Shown: positions 8,891-17,983 of the stretch, piece by piece | How the letters are laid out: each line of letters opens with the position of its first letter | Position numbering within the stretch: the first letter of the stretch is position 1 | NCBI RefSeq assembly: GCF_001311845.1 | Contig: NZ_BBCC01000041.1 | Span: forward strand, 1-39,342 | Length of the DNA stretch: 39,342 bases | DNA from: Desulfosarcina cetonica JCM 12296 | Lineage (GTDB): Bacteria > Desulfobacterota > Desulfobacteria > Desulfobacterales > Desulfosarcinaceae | Direction of reading: 5' to 3' | Notes under the pieces: generated by a model | The model's input: the letters and a program-made list of their open reading frames with translations, nothing else | The model's database searches: none | Told to the model about the DNA's origin: nothing | Position numbers and translations under genes: made by a program

Positions 8891-10438
8891 TTACGGAAGT
8901 ACTTTCCGTGAAACCCACTTGCTATCTTCCTTTTTCATACCGAGTTTCTGCATTCTGCTTCTGAGCGTGCAGGGATTTATACCAAGGAACTGGGCAGCGC
9001 CTCCTGGGCCATGAATCTTCCCTTTCGTAACGGCCAAAACTTTTCCAATGTGCAGCGCCATGGCCTCGTCAAGTTTTACTGGCTCCGGAAGTTCTGGGTC
9101 CTGGGGCGAACGAGGTTTCATCCTTCCCGGTTCTGGTAACAGCGACCTGAACTCAAGCACATCGTCCTTAAACAGGATGATCTCACGCTCAACCACGTTC
9201 TGGAGCTCACGGACATTTCCGGGCCAATCATATTTCACCAGCCTGTCCAGTGCCCCCGGAGCAATGGCCGGAGGTCTCAGCAACCCCAACTCTTGACTTT
9301 TTGATCGAACGAATCGGCGCGTCAGCGCGGGGATATCTTCACGCCGCTGTCTCAAGGGGGGAATGAATATTGGAAACAGATTCAATCTGAACCATAGGTC
9401 CTCACGGAACTTGTTATCCTGGATCATCTGTTCAAGGTTTCTGTGCGTTGCGGCGATCACCCGAATATCCAAAGCGATACTTTTTGACCCGCCAACCCTT
9501 TCAACCTCTCTGTTTTGCAAAATGCGCAGCAGCCGTACTTGGGCCTGGAGGGGAAGCTCGCCGATTTCATCAAGAAAAATGGTTCCTCCGTTTGCCCTTT
9601 CAAACCTGCCACGCCTTTTTGCATCTGCCCCCGTAAAAGCCCCCTTCTCATGCCCAAAAAGCTCACTATCGACAAGAGAATCCGGAATCGCCCCGCAATT
9701 AACTTTGATAAAGGGGTTTTCTTTTCGAGTTGATATTGCATGGATGGCATTGGCGACAACTTCCTTCCCGACGCCGGTCTCACCGAGTAAAAGGATCGTG
9801 GTGTTTAGCGGGGCAACTTGCCGTACCATTTCCATGACGTTACGCAGTCCGCTACCTTCCCCAATAATCTCACTCTTAAATCCGAGGGAGAGTTCCTTTT
9901 GAAGGAAGGATTTGTCGTCAAGGAGTGTATCCCGGTATTGGAGAAGCTCTTCATGTGCAAGCGCGTTGGAAAGTGACATCGCAAAAGGTTCTACCACCGT
10001 TCCTATCAGGTTCACATGTCTTTTTTCAAATTTATCATTTCCATATGACCTTAGGATGAGCACGCCGACCTTTCTCTCCTCAATGCATAAAGGAACGACG
10101 AGGTCCGTGTTTCCCTCGCGTTTGACCAGTGGTGCCATGATCCGACTGATGGGTGTTTCCGTTGATTGCGTCAACACAAATGGTCCCGAGAGCGTCGTGA
10201 CCCAATCCCAAACCGTCTCGGGAAGCGGAACGATTTCATCCACGGTCTCTCCGGAGGCTGAAACGTGGGCAATCCTTCTTAACGCACCTAATTGATGATC
10301 GTGAATGTCCAGGAAGAGTTCGTCCAGCGGGAAGTATTGCCGTAAATATTCATAGCATCGCACAAAAGCGACCTTGATATCGAGGCTGCTACAGATTCGC
10401 AGGGTAATCTCCCGGAAAAAATCCTTGTGATTCGTCAT
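8891..10438 (-). CDS. Sigma-54-dependent activator with GAF, AAA+ and Fis-type domains
   Basis: The 515-residue protein has an N-terminal GAF-like sensory domain (about 1-165). The AAA+ domain follows, with Walker A GETGVGKE (219-226), the sigma-54 contact loop GAFTGA (266-271) and Walker B TIFLDEIGE. The Fis-type helix-turn-helix at the C-terminus reads GGAAQFLGINPCTLRSRMQKLG. It lacks a receiver domain, so it probably senses a small molecule or redox state through GAF, as FhlA and NorR do. It is transcribed away from the AzoR-like gene at 10633, whose promoter is a clear sigma-54 type. That gene is therefore its likely target. The gene converges on the AraC gene with a 41-base gap, and a small hairpin (ACGGAA/TTCCGT, 8893-8909) overlaps its 3' end. 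Confidence 0.93.
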   Translation of the reverse strand: MTNHKDFFREITLRICSSLDIKVAFVRCYEYLRQYFPLDELFLDIHDHQLGALRRIAHVSASGETVDEIVPLPETVWDWVTTLSGPFVLTQSTETPISRIMAPLVKREGNTDLVVPLCIEERKVGVLILRSYGNDKFEKRHVNLIGTVVEPFAMSLSNALAHEELLQYRDTLLDDKSFLQKELSLGFKSEIIGEGSGLRNVMEMVRQVAPLNTTILLLGETGVGKEVVANAIHAISTRKENPFIKVNCGAIPDSLVDSELFGHEKGAFTGADAKRRGRFERANGGTIFLDEIGELPLQAQVRLLRILQNREVERVGGSKSIALDIRVIAATHRNLEQMIQDNKFREDLWFRLNLFPIFIPPLRQRREDIPALTRRFVRSKSQELGLLRPPAIAPGALDRLVKYDWPGNVRELQNVVEREIILFKDDVLEFRSLLPEPGRMKPRSPQDPELPEPVKLDEAMALHIGKVLAVTKGKIHGPGGAAQFLGINPCTLRSRMQKLGMKKEDSKWVSRKVLP

Positions 10439-10456
10439 TCTTCAACTCTTCGTAAT

Positions 10457-10515
10457 GATATTTCATAAATAATACAAGAAAATATGAAATATCACAATAT
10501 AAAATGGATATTTCA
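10457..10515. promoter_or_regulatory. Three copies of a 9-bp half-site, likely enhancer sites for the sigma-54 activator
   Basis: The sequence GATATTTCA occurs at 10457-10465 and 10507-10515, and its exact complement TGAAATATC at 10485-10493. This forms two overlapping inverted repeats. The last copy ends about 56 bases upstream of the -24 element of the azoreductase promoter, and the first begins 19 bases from the activator start codon. The geometry suits enhancer binding by the divergently encoded activator, with possible autoregulation. The region is A/T-rich, so a chance contribution cannot be excluded. Confidence 0.6.
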
Positions 10516-10570
10516 CAATAGGCATCTCAATACTTGTTCAACATACTGTTATCACATACATATTATTATT

Positions 10571-10585
10571 TGGCACACTCCTCGC
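10571..10585 (+). promoter_or_regulatory. Sigma-54 (-24/-12) promoter of the AzoR-like gene
   Basis: TGGCAC begins at 10571 and TCGCT follows, with the GG of the -24 element and the GC of the -12 element at the correct separation (TGGCAC-N7-GC). Transcription should start near 10597, about 36 bases before the start codon at 10633. The divergent gene is a sigma-54 activator, which supports the call. Confidence 0.8.
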
Positions 10586-10632
10586 TTAAAACTAAATCAA
10601 GACCCAAAATACACGTTACAACGGAGGAAATT

Positions 10633-11265
10633 ATGGCGAGCTTGTTATACATTACCTGCAACCTCAAACCCGTCGAACAATCTCGCAGCCTGACAGTGGC
10701 AAAAGCATTTCTCGACACCTACCTGCAGTATCATCCAAACGACCGGATCGATTTTGTCGACGTTTATCGCGACCCCGTCCAGCGGATAGACATGGATGTG
10801 CTTAGCGGATGGCAAAAACTACAGGAAGGAATTGATTTCGCAGCCCTTACAGAGCACGAACAGAGGAAAATCCTGAACATTAACAGCACGGCCGAGCAAT
10901 TCGCCGACGCCGACAAATATGCCTTTGTAACACCGATGTGGAACCTCAACTTCCCGGCAGAGTTGAAGATGTACCTGGATACCGTCTGTGTCCTAGGAAA
11001 GACGTTTATCTACACCGAAAACGGGCCGGTCGGTTTGTTGGGTGGAAAGGGTAAAAAATGCCTGCACATCCACTCAAGCGGCGGTTTCCATTACGGGAAG
11101 GCTGAGGATCACTCGGTGCCTTACCTGAAAGCGCTGATGAATTTCATGGGAATCGATTTATTTCAGGCCGTCGTCATCGAGGGCGTGGATGCAATTCCCC
11201 ACATGGCGACTGAATTTGTCAAAAAAGCATGCGATGAGTGTCATCGTATAGCAACGACATTTTAG
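10633..11265 (+). CDS. azoR: FMN-dependent NADH-azoreductase-like protein
   Basis: The 210-residue flavodoxin-fold protein is of the AzoR/NAD(P)H-quinone reductase type. Visible features are the N-terminal strand and phosphate loop [35 protein letters not shown] (the AzoR PMYNF motif region), [16 protein letters not shown] and the HSSGGFHYG flavin contact. The start at 10633 has GGAGG six bases upstream. The family reduces quinones and azo compounds by two electrons with NADH; the true substrate here is unknown. It has its own sigma-54 promoter and would be switched on by the GAF activator encoded divergently. Confidence 0.85.
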   Translation: MASLLYITCNLKPVEQSRSLTVAKAFLDTYLQYHPNDRIDFVDVYRDPVQRIDMDVLSGWQKLQEGIDFAALTEHEQRKILNINSTAEQFADADKYAFVTPMWNLNFPAELKMYLDTVCVLGKTFIYTENGPVGLLGGKGKKCLHIHSSGGFHYGKAEDHSVPYLKALMNFMGIDLFQAVVIEGVDAIPHMATEFVKKACDECHRIATTF

Positions 11266-11325
11266 AATCCACAATATAAAAAAGACGTTAAGCATGCCCG
11301 ACATTCACCTGTAAATATCCGCTAA

Positions 11326-11340
11326 GCGTTTTATAAACGC
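11326..11340. other. Small perfect palindrome after the AzoR-like gene
   Basis: GCGTTT and AAACGC flank a 3-base centre, about 60 bases after the azoreductase stop. It could be a weak hairpin or an operator for the oxidoreductase gene that starts at 11475. The rest of 11266-11474 is A/T-rich with no gene. GGAGG lies directly before the 11475 start. Confidence 0.3.
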
Positions 11341-11474
11341 CTATGGTAGGATATCAATCTAATTATACATTGGTTATTAAATACAGTTCATTCATTTGGA
11401 CAGCCACTTGGACTAGCATTAAATATAATGGCCGTGAACGATAAAACGATTGTCGATGACAACAGGAGGCAAAA

Positions 11475-13663
11475 ATGACTGAAATCAGAAAAAGCTATTG
11501 TGGCTTTGCCATCCGCGCTGCGGCACCCTGCTGCACATTGAAGATGGCAGGATCGTCAAAGTAACGGGGGATCCCAATCACCCGGTCACCCGGGGCGTTA
11601 TCTGCGAGCGGGGACGGCTGATGCCGGATCATGTCCATCACCCCCAGCGCCTGAACTATCCTTTGAAACGGAAGGGCCAAAAAGGTGGCGGACAATGGCA
11701 GCGGCTGACATGGGAACAGGCCCTGGACGAGGTAGCAGAAAAACTGTCCGGGCTTAAAGACCGTTACGGTGCCGAAACCCTGGCCTTCACCCACGGGACC
11801 AAGCGGACCTACCACTGGGACTGCCGCAGGTTCTTCAACCTGTTCGGCTCACCCAACACCTGCGGGGTGAACAACGTCTGCATGTGCCCGAGCTATGCCA
11901 CCGAATACGCCACTTACGGCGGCATGATCATGCCCGGTCATATCGGGGCATCCTGTATTGTCCTCTGGGGCGCCAATCCGGTCAACTCCGATCCCGTCGG
12001 TCTTTATGCCGAGCTGGTCCGTGCCAAAAAGCAGGGTGCCCAACTGATCGTGGTTGAACCCAGGCGCACAAAAGAGGCTGAAATGGCGGACCTCTGGCTT
12101 CAGATCCGGCCTGGCACGGATGTGGCCCTCATGCTGGGCTGGATCCGCCTGATCATCGAGGAGGATCTGTACGACAAAGACTTTGTGAACAACTGGACCG
12201 TCGGCTTTGAGGAGCTGAAAACCGCAGCGGCAGACTATGTCCCTGAAAAGGTGGCTAAGATCACCGGCATCCCTGAAGAGTTGATCGCAAAGGCGGCCCG
12301 CATGTATGCCACCGCCAAGCCCGCCATCATCCCCTGGGGTTACGGCCTGGACAAACAGGGCGTCAACGCCACCCAGTGCGCCCGGGCCCGGGCGATCCTG
12401 CGGTCCATCACCGGAAACCTGGAAGTCCCGGGCGGGGAAAGCCTCAGCATGGCTGGGGACATCGGCAAAATCATCGACTGGGAAGCCCTCGAGATGAACG
12501 CGGCCATCCCCGCAAGCCAGCGGGTCAAGCAGCTTGGCGCCGATCTTTATCCCTTTTTCGGTTTTCCCGGCTGGGAGAAAAACCAGGCAGCCAACAAAAA
12601 ACTGCCCGCAGGCTACCTGGCCGCCCCGGAGGCCTGGCACTCCAACCTGGCCCATGCCAGGGAGGTAGTAAACGCCATGATCACCGGCAAGCCCTATCCC
12701 GTGAAAGCCGCCATATCCCTTGCCAGCAATCCCCTGCTCTCCTTCCCCAATACCATGCAGGTGTTTGAGGGGTTAAAGTCCCTTGAGCTTTATGTGGTCA
12801 TGGAATACTACCTGACCCCTTCGGCGGCCCTGGCCGATTACGTGTTCCCGGCCTCTTCCACCGTGGAGCAGCCGGAGCTCTGGCTGACCCGGGATTTCTG
12901 CATGCCCTGTCCCCAGGGAATCGAGCCCCTTTACGAGCGCCGCAACAGCTATGACTTCTACCGCGGCCTGGGCATCCGTCTCGGCCAGGAAGCGCACTGG
13001 CCCTGGGAAACGGTGGAACAGGTCTACGATTACTGCCTGGCGCCCATCGGACTGACGTTCAAAGCGTTTTGCGATCAGTACGGCATTTTCGGCGAACGGG
13101 AGTTCCGCCTATACGAAAAATACGGGTTCGGCACGCCTTCGGGCAAGGTGGAGCTTAAATCTTCGATTTTTGAGGAACTGAACCTGCCGCCCCTTCCGGT
13201 CTACCGCGAACCGGTATTAACGCCTGTGGGCAGTCCCGACCTGGCGAAGGAGTATCCCTTTGTTCTCATCACAGGGAGTCGCTTTATGCCCATGTATCAT
13301 TCCGAGCAAAGGCAGATCGAAAAGGCTCGCAAGAAACATCCCGACCCCGTTGTCACGATCCATCCGTCCACTGCAGAAAAATTAAGCCTTGCCGCCGGCG
13401 ACTGGGCCGTCATATCCACGCCTTCGGGGAAGATACGCCAGAAGGTCCGGATTTCGGATTCCATCCGGGAAGACATGGTCGACCTGCAGCACGGATGGTG
13501 GTTCCCGGAGAGCGAAGAGAAACTGCCGGAGCTTTTCCGGGTGTTTGAATCAAACGCCAATATCCTGTGTCCGGACGACCACGAGGTCTGCAGCCAGGAA
13601 ACCGGGAGCTGGCCCCACTCCGCACTGCTGTGCCGTATTGAAAAGGAAACCGAAAGAACCTGA
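11475..13663 (+). CDS. Molybdopterin oxidoreductase, DMSO reductase family (frameshift near start)
   Basis: The enzyme binds Mo or W with two pterin cofactors and one 4Fe-4S cluster. The start is the ATG at 11475 (MTEIRKSYCG), with AGGAGG upstream. One C is missing near 11504; repairing it joins MTEIRKSYCG to LCHPRCGTLLHIEDGRI. This restores the cluster motif Cys-x2-Cys-x3-Cys with the fourth Cys in GVICERG and a 729-residue protein. GVNNVCMCPSYATEYATYGG probably carries the metal-ligand cysteine. RRTKEAEMADLWLQIRPGTD and the following stretch recall the acetylene hydratase and pyrogallol transhydroxylase side of the family, though the substrate is unassigned. There is no Tat signal, so it is probably cytoplasmic. 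It forms an operon with the DUF169 gene. Confidence 0.85.
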
Positions 13664-13700
13664 AATACGGTTAAATAGCCTCTATTAGGAGAAAAATACC

Positions 13701-14546
13701 ATGACCATAACATCGATACTTGAAGACACCAAAAAATTTTTGGACCATCTCGGGTTGGACGAAGAGCCTTTTGGCGTGTATTACGATAACACCAAACCGG
13801 AAAATGCTTTCGGGCCAAAGCCCGGCCCCCGCATCTCGCGCGAGCTGGAAGAGCAGGGAAAGGTAGATATGCAAGAGGTTTTTAAGCATTTTTCCTGCGT
13901 CATCGGAAACATCTGGCGGGCGAGAAAAAAGCATCGTGCAGCCTTTATTTCTTCTGAAGAATATGGATGTCCAGGAGGTGTCTTCTACTGTTCCATGATG
14001 AAACCCAATGTTAGATTCATCGAGCATTATGTGACAACGGGTTTTAGCGGTACGCCCCTGCATGGCGAGCGTTTTTTGCCATCGCCAGAAGCCATGAGGA
14101 AATTCCTTGATAAGGTCAACCCTCGCAAAGCTCCTGCAAAATACTGTATCTTTAAACCGCTTTCCGCGTTCACCGACAGTAAAGAACCGGAGTTTGTCAT
14201 CTTTTTCGCAAGGCCGGAAGTGTTGACCGGTCTTTTCATCCAAACGACGTTCACAACCGGAGATGTGGATTGTGTGGCCTCCCCTTTTGGGGCTGGATGT
14301 ACGAACATCATCGCCTGGCCGCTCTTCTATAAGGAGCAAGGCATAGAGAAGGCTGTACTTGGCGGTTTTGATCCTTCAGCCAGGAAGTATTTGAAAACCG
14401 ATGAGCTAACCTTTACGGTTCCCTGGTCTCTGTATAAAAAGATGTTAGCGGCCTTGCCGGAATCCATGTTCAACGTGGATGGAGAATGGACATCGGTACG
14501 CAAAAAGGTAATCCGCAGCGCAAAGGCCTGGGGAGAAAGCGATTAA
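13701..14546 (+). CDS. DUF169 family protein
   Basis: The 281-residue protein belongs to the uncharacterised DUF169 (COG2043) family. It opens with the typical ILEDTKKFLDHLGLDEEPFGVYY and shows YGCPGGVFYCSM and the C-rich DCVASPFGAGCTNIIAWPLF segment. That segment contains conserved cysteines that could bind a metal or cofactor. No function is established for the family. It begins 37 bases after the Mo/W oxidoreductase, with an AGGAG site eight bases before ATG. Co-transcription therefore suggests a role linked to that enzyme. Confidence 0.82.
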   Translation: MTITSILEDTKKFLDHLGLDEEPFGVYYDNTKPENAFGPKPGPRISRELEEQGKVDMQEVFKHFSCVIGNIWRARKKHRAAFISSEEYGCPGGVFYCSMMKPNVRFIEHYVTTGFSGTPLHGERFLPSPEAMRKFLDKVNPRKAPAKYCIFKPLSAFTDSKEPEFVIFFARPEVLTGLFIQTTFTTGDVDCVASPFGAGCTNIIAWPLFYKEQGIEKAVLGGFDPSARKYLKTDELTFTVPWSLYKKMLAALPESMFNVDGEWTSVRKKVIRSAKAWGESD

Positions 14547-14578
14547 TCCATCCTTCAAAGATGAGAGGGGCCAAATTT

Positions 14579-14702
14579 GACGGATTCGTAAAAAGCCCAA
14601 TATCGGCGTTACGCTTCATCCTTCGTCACTGCGGAGTACGCTCAGTACGCCTCATTCCTCAGGATTCGCAAGCCTTGATCTTGGGCTTTTTACGAATCCG
14701 TC
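14579..14702. repeat. 124-bp long-hairpin repeat (GACGGATTCGTA family)
   Basis: Perfect 22-bp inverted arms lie at 14579-14600 and 14681-14702, beginning GACGGATTCGTA and ending AGCCCAA. Further imperfect pairing continues inward, centred on a GTACGCTCAGTAC-like core, so the transcript would fold into one long hairpin. A second unit with the same arm start lies at 17727-17774. A short tail (GACTTTTTACGAGTTCATCA, 14711-14730) repeats part of the arm. The pattern fits a non-coding mobile repeat (REP or MITE type) placed after the DUF169 gene, where it may also act as a terminator. Confidence 0.75.
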
Positions 14703-14789
14703 GAAAATGCGACTTTTTACGAGTTCATCAAATTTATTGGAGGCTGAATGGATTGAATAAAGACATCCATTGAAAAACCAATCGGGTTA

Positions 14790-14820
14790 ATCGGCCGACC
14801 ACAATATTGGGTCGGCCGAT
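14790..14820. terminator. Strong hairpin, probable transcription terminator
   Basis: ATCGGCCGACC (14790-14800) pairs perfectly with GGTCGGCCGAT (14810-14820) across a 9-base loop. It is followed by CCTCTTTGG rather than a real T-run, so efficiency as an intrinsic terminator is uncertain. It lies downstream of the DUF169 gene. Confidence 0.55.
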
Positions 14821-15405
14821 CCTCTTTGGGCACCAAGAAGGGAGCCACCTAAACCCATCGACAGTGCGACATCACGTGATGAAAGCAGCCTATCAAAACA
14901 CCCATCCGCAGCCGGTATCCATATAGTGGAAACGCCGGCGAGAAAGTCTAACAAAATCATCGGAAAATCGCCTTACAAAAAGCTTCTTGTCGCATAGCTC
15001 TGCGTTCCCAAACGTTCTACCAAATCAGACGTTGTCAGTCTATATGATGGGTGCTGCGAATGCTCCCATGTTTGTTTCATTTTGACTTCAGAATAGTAAG
15101 AATATGTCGATAACCTATGCCAGCGACAAAAAAGCATCCTATCAGCCAGTGGGCTGCATTTCGATTCAGACGACAGAACGGCGAGACCGGTTTTATTTTG
15201 TCCAAGGATGATGCGCTGCAGCAGGAAAGCGGCGTTCCCAAATGGCGAGCCCCGTTCAAGGAAGGATTGATGGCGGCGTAGAATAATTGCGGTGGCGACG
15301 GATTGGCCATAAGCAGCTCTCCCCGACGCACGGGGAAATGTCCCTGTTCAGACAGTCGCCCCCAGGCAGGGAATCAAAACAATAATAGATAAAGGAGATA
15401 CCCAA
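14821..15405. other. Intergenic region, mostly without recognisable content
   Basis: No known gene, RNA or riboswitch is recognised in these 585 bases. The only open frame that reads like protein is the 54-codon one at 15117-15281. The 3' end must carry the promoter of the PDC-like gene and its AAAGGAGA ribosome-binding site, but no clear -35/-10 pair was found. Confidence 0.4.
15117..15281 (+). CDS. Possible small hypothetical protein (54 aa)
   Basis: An ATG frame reads MPATKKHPISQWAAFRFRRQ and ends KWRAPFKEGLMAA before TAG. The composition is protein-like (NGETGFILSKDDALQQESGV in the middle), but no family is recognised. There is no strong ribosome-binding site. It stands alone on the plus strand, 124 bases before the PDC-like gene, and could equally be chance or a remnant. 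Confidence 0.25.
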   Translation: MPATKKHPISQWAAFRFRRQNGETGFILSKDDALQQESGVPKWRAPFKEGLMAA

Positions 15406-15996
15406 GTGAAAAAAGTAGTCTTTCTGTTGATTGCCGGATTGATGGTCTTTGCCCCGATAGCCGTTGCGCTGGCCGAAGAAGCGCCTCAAAAGATCAAGGA
15501 CCTGGCCCAAAACGAACTGGCCGGTTATGGAACCGACCCGGTCATCGTAAAGGCTGCCGCGGGTGAAAACGCGAAAGGCAAAACCTTGGACCAGATCAAA
15601 CAACAAGACAACACATGGCAGAATACCGCCGGCATCGTTGACTTCATGAAAGCGCTCATGGAAAACGAATGTGGACAGCATCTGCGCGAGATCCAAGGAT
15701 CGAAGCCCTATTTTGCCGAGATTTTCGTGATGGACAATCAGGGCGCCAACGTAGCCATGACGGACAAAACATCCGACTACTGGCAGGGTGATGAAGCCAA
15801 GTTCCAAAAAACCTTCAACGATGGTGCCGGGACGGTTTTCGTCGATGAAGTCAAATTCGATGAGAGTGCCCAGTCCTACCTTGTGCAGGTTTCGGTGCCG
15901 GTTGTAGACGGTGGAAAAGCGATAGGTGCCATTACCTTCGGCATCGATGTAGATAAGGTCGAGCAGATCCATCCTGCAACCAACAATCAGAAATGA
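15406..15996 (+). CDS. Exported single PDC/Cache-like sensor domain protein
   Basis: The 196-residue product starts with GTG behind AAAGGAGA and has a signal peptide (MKKVVFLLIAGLMVFAPIAVALA). The mature part is a single PDC/Cache-like fold. FAEIFVMDNQGANVAMTDKTSDYWQGDEAKFQKTF and the closing VSVPVVDGGKAIGAITFGID match the membrane-distal sensor module of chemoreceptors and kinases. It has no transmembrane or signalling part of its own. Its TGA overlaps an ATG of the chemoreceptor frame by four bases, so the proteins are probably made together. It may bind a ligand in the periplasm and present it to the receptor. Confidence 0.78.
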   Translation: MKKVVFLLIAGLMVFAPIAVALAEEAPQKIKDLAQNELAGYGTDPVIVKAAAGENAKGKTLDQIKQQDNTWQNTAGIVDFMKALMENECGQHLREIQGSKPYFAEIFVMDNQGANVAMTDKTSDYWQGDEAKFQKTFNDGAGTVFVDEVKFDESAQSYLVQVSVPVVDGGKAIGAITFGIDVDKVEQIHPATNNQK

Positions 15997-16013
15997 CGTG
16001 GAGAAACGCCCTC

Positions 16014-17701
16014 ATGAAATGGCTCAACAACCTTAAGATCGGCTATAAGCTGGCCGTTGGATTCGCTTTGATGTTGCTGCTGATGGGAGGATTGGGTTTT
16101 ACCGGATATAAAAACCTCAACCATATTGAAGGTAACCTGGAGGATATTTTCAGTATCAGGCTGCCCAGCATCGATTTATTATTGCAAGCCGACCGGGATT
16201 TGCAGCAGCTGCTGGTGGCAGAGCGTTCAATGATCTTTGCCAATGTCAATTCAGATGTTTTCAAACAATTGCTTGCCGATTACGAGGAAAACCTGAAGCA
16301 GTCCGAAGAGCGTTGGAATAAGTATAAAGAACTACCCGTCACCGCTGAAGAAATAAAGCTTATTGAGCAATACGACAAGGCCCGCGCCCAGTGGCTTGGC
16401 GTATCACGGCAAATCGTCGACGGCCGTGTCACCGACAGCGGGAAGGCCGCCGGTTGGCGTTGGATCTGACGCTGGGCGAAGCCATGCGGAACTTCGAAAC
16501 CATGCGCGACAAACTGGACAAGTTGACGGAGCTGAACCAACACATCGCTGCATCCGAGAATGAATCCGCAAAAGCGACCTATCGCCGATCATTGCTGTGG
16601 ATGATATCGATGCTGGGCATCGGGTTGGCAACAGGGATTTTGCTGGCCTTTTTTATCAGTCGATCCATCACCAAGCCAATCAACGCCGCTGTCGCGGGGC
16701 TCAAGGACATCGCCCAGGGTGAAGGCGACCTGACCATGCGCCTTTCGGCCGACACCAACGACGAGGTCGGCGATCTGGCCCGATGGTTCAACGTCTTCAT
16801 CGAAAAGCTGCAGGGCATCATCAAGAATATCACCACAGGCATCGAGAAGCTCTCTTCGTCCTCGACAGAGCTGTCCGCCATTTCCGAAGAGATGACCCAG
16901 GGCATCCAGACGGTATCGGACAGCTCCGGCGCCGTGGCGGTCGCGGCCGAAGAGATGAACGCGAATATGAACAATGTGGCGGCGTCCATGGAGCAGTCAG
17001 CCATGAACACCAATATGGTGGCTGCCGCCTCCGAGGAAATGTCATCGACCATCGATGAGATCGCCAGCAATTCGGAAAAAGCCAGAGGCATCTCCGATGA
17101 GGCTGCTCGCAAGGCAGCCACGGCATCTGCCAACATGGAACAGTTGGGTACCGCGGCCCAATCCATCGGCAAAGTCATCGAAACCATCACCGAGATTTCC
17201 GAACAAGTGAACCTGCTGGCGCTGAACGCGACCATCGAGGCGGCACGCGCGGGTGAAGCGGGTAAAGGTTTTGCCGTGGTCGCCAATGAAATCAAAGAAC
17301 TGGCCAAGCAGACTGCCGAAGCGACCCAGAGCATCAGGGCCGAAGTCGAAGGCATCCAGTGGACGACGACGACGACCGTCGATCAGATTTCGGAGATTAC
17401 CCAGGTGATCGGCGACGTTAACAGCTTGGTCGGCAATATTGCCACGGCGGTGGAAGAGCAGTCTTCGTCAACCCGGGAAATCGCCACCAACGTCGCTCAG
17501 GTGTCCCAGGGCATCCAGGAAGTCAACAAGAATATCAACCAAAGCTCATCCGTCGCCGGTCAGATCTCCAAGGACGTCGCCAACACCAACGTGTCCATGA
17601 ATGAAATGTCCACCAGCAGCGCCCAGGTCAACCTGAGCGCCCAGGAGCTCTCCACTCTCTCGGACTCGCTGAAAAAGATGGTGGACCAATTTAAGGCGTG
17701 A
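16014..17701 (+). CDS. Methyl-accepting chemotaxis protein with 4-helix-bundle sensor (frameshifted)
   Basis: This transmembrane chemoreceptor begins [20 protein letters not shown], with the first membrane helix. A periplasmic four-helix bundle (about 30-185), a second helix ([20 protein letters not shown]), a HAMP domain and a cytoplasmic coiled coil follow. The hairpin tip reads [21 protein letters not shown]. The first frame stops at 16469; one base restored near 16450 joins it to [15 protein letters not shown], giving 562 residues. ATG 16014 is preferred; ATG 15993 overlaps the stop of the upstream PDC-like gene and would add seven residues. It lacks a C-terminal CheR-binding pentapeptide (it ends KKMVDQFKA). 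Confidence 0.88.
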
Positions 17702-17726
17702 ATCACCGGAGGCCGGTCACTTTTCC

Positions 17727-17774
17727 GACGGATTCGTATAGGGCGCCGTTTCTCCGGCTTTATGCGAATCCGTC
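17727..17774. repeat. Second GACGGATTCGTA-armed palindrome
   Basis: Arms at 17727-17740 and 17761-17774 are complementary over 14 bp with one mismatch (T opposite G). An inner GCCG/CGGC pair gives a compact hairpin. The outer arm shares GACGGATTCGTA with the repeat at 14579. It lies 25 bases after the chemoreceptor stop and may end its transcript. The remainder of 17702-17983 holds no gene. Confidence 0.6.
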
Positions 17775-17983
17775 AAACTCGTCGTTTAATCATTTCCCGC
17801 CATCCTTCTTCAAAAAGGGGGTGTAAGCCGCAACCCTATAAAATTCCGTCCCCCCTCCTGAGCCTCCCGCCGCCCACAGGATGATTGAACGAAACGTTTT
17901 CATGGGATATACCAAGCCTGAACAGGCGAATCATCAGCGCACGCGCTATCAAACCCAATTTATTTTCAATTCGTTGAAATCGT

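Noticed and set aside
15282..15405. Riboswitch (cyclic di-GMP type) before the PDC-like gene
   Set aside because: None of the conserved core elements is present; only a 5-bp hairpin was seen.
15256..15972. Minus-strand open frame of 238 codons opposite the PDC-like gene
   Set aside because: It mirrors the PDC-like coding strand; the plus strand has signal peptide, ribosome-binding site and domain match.
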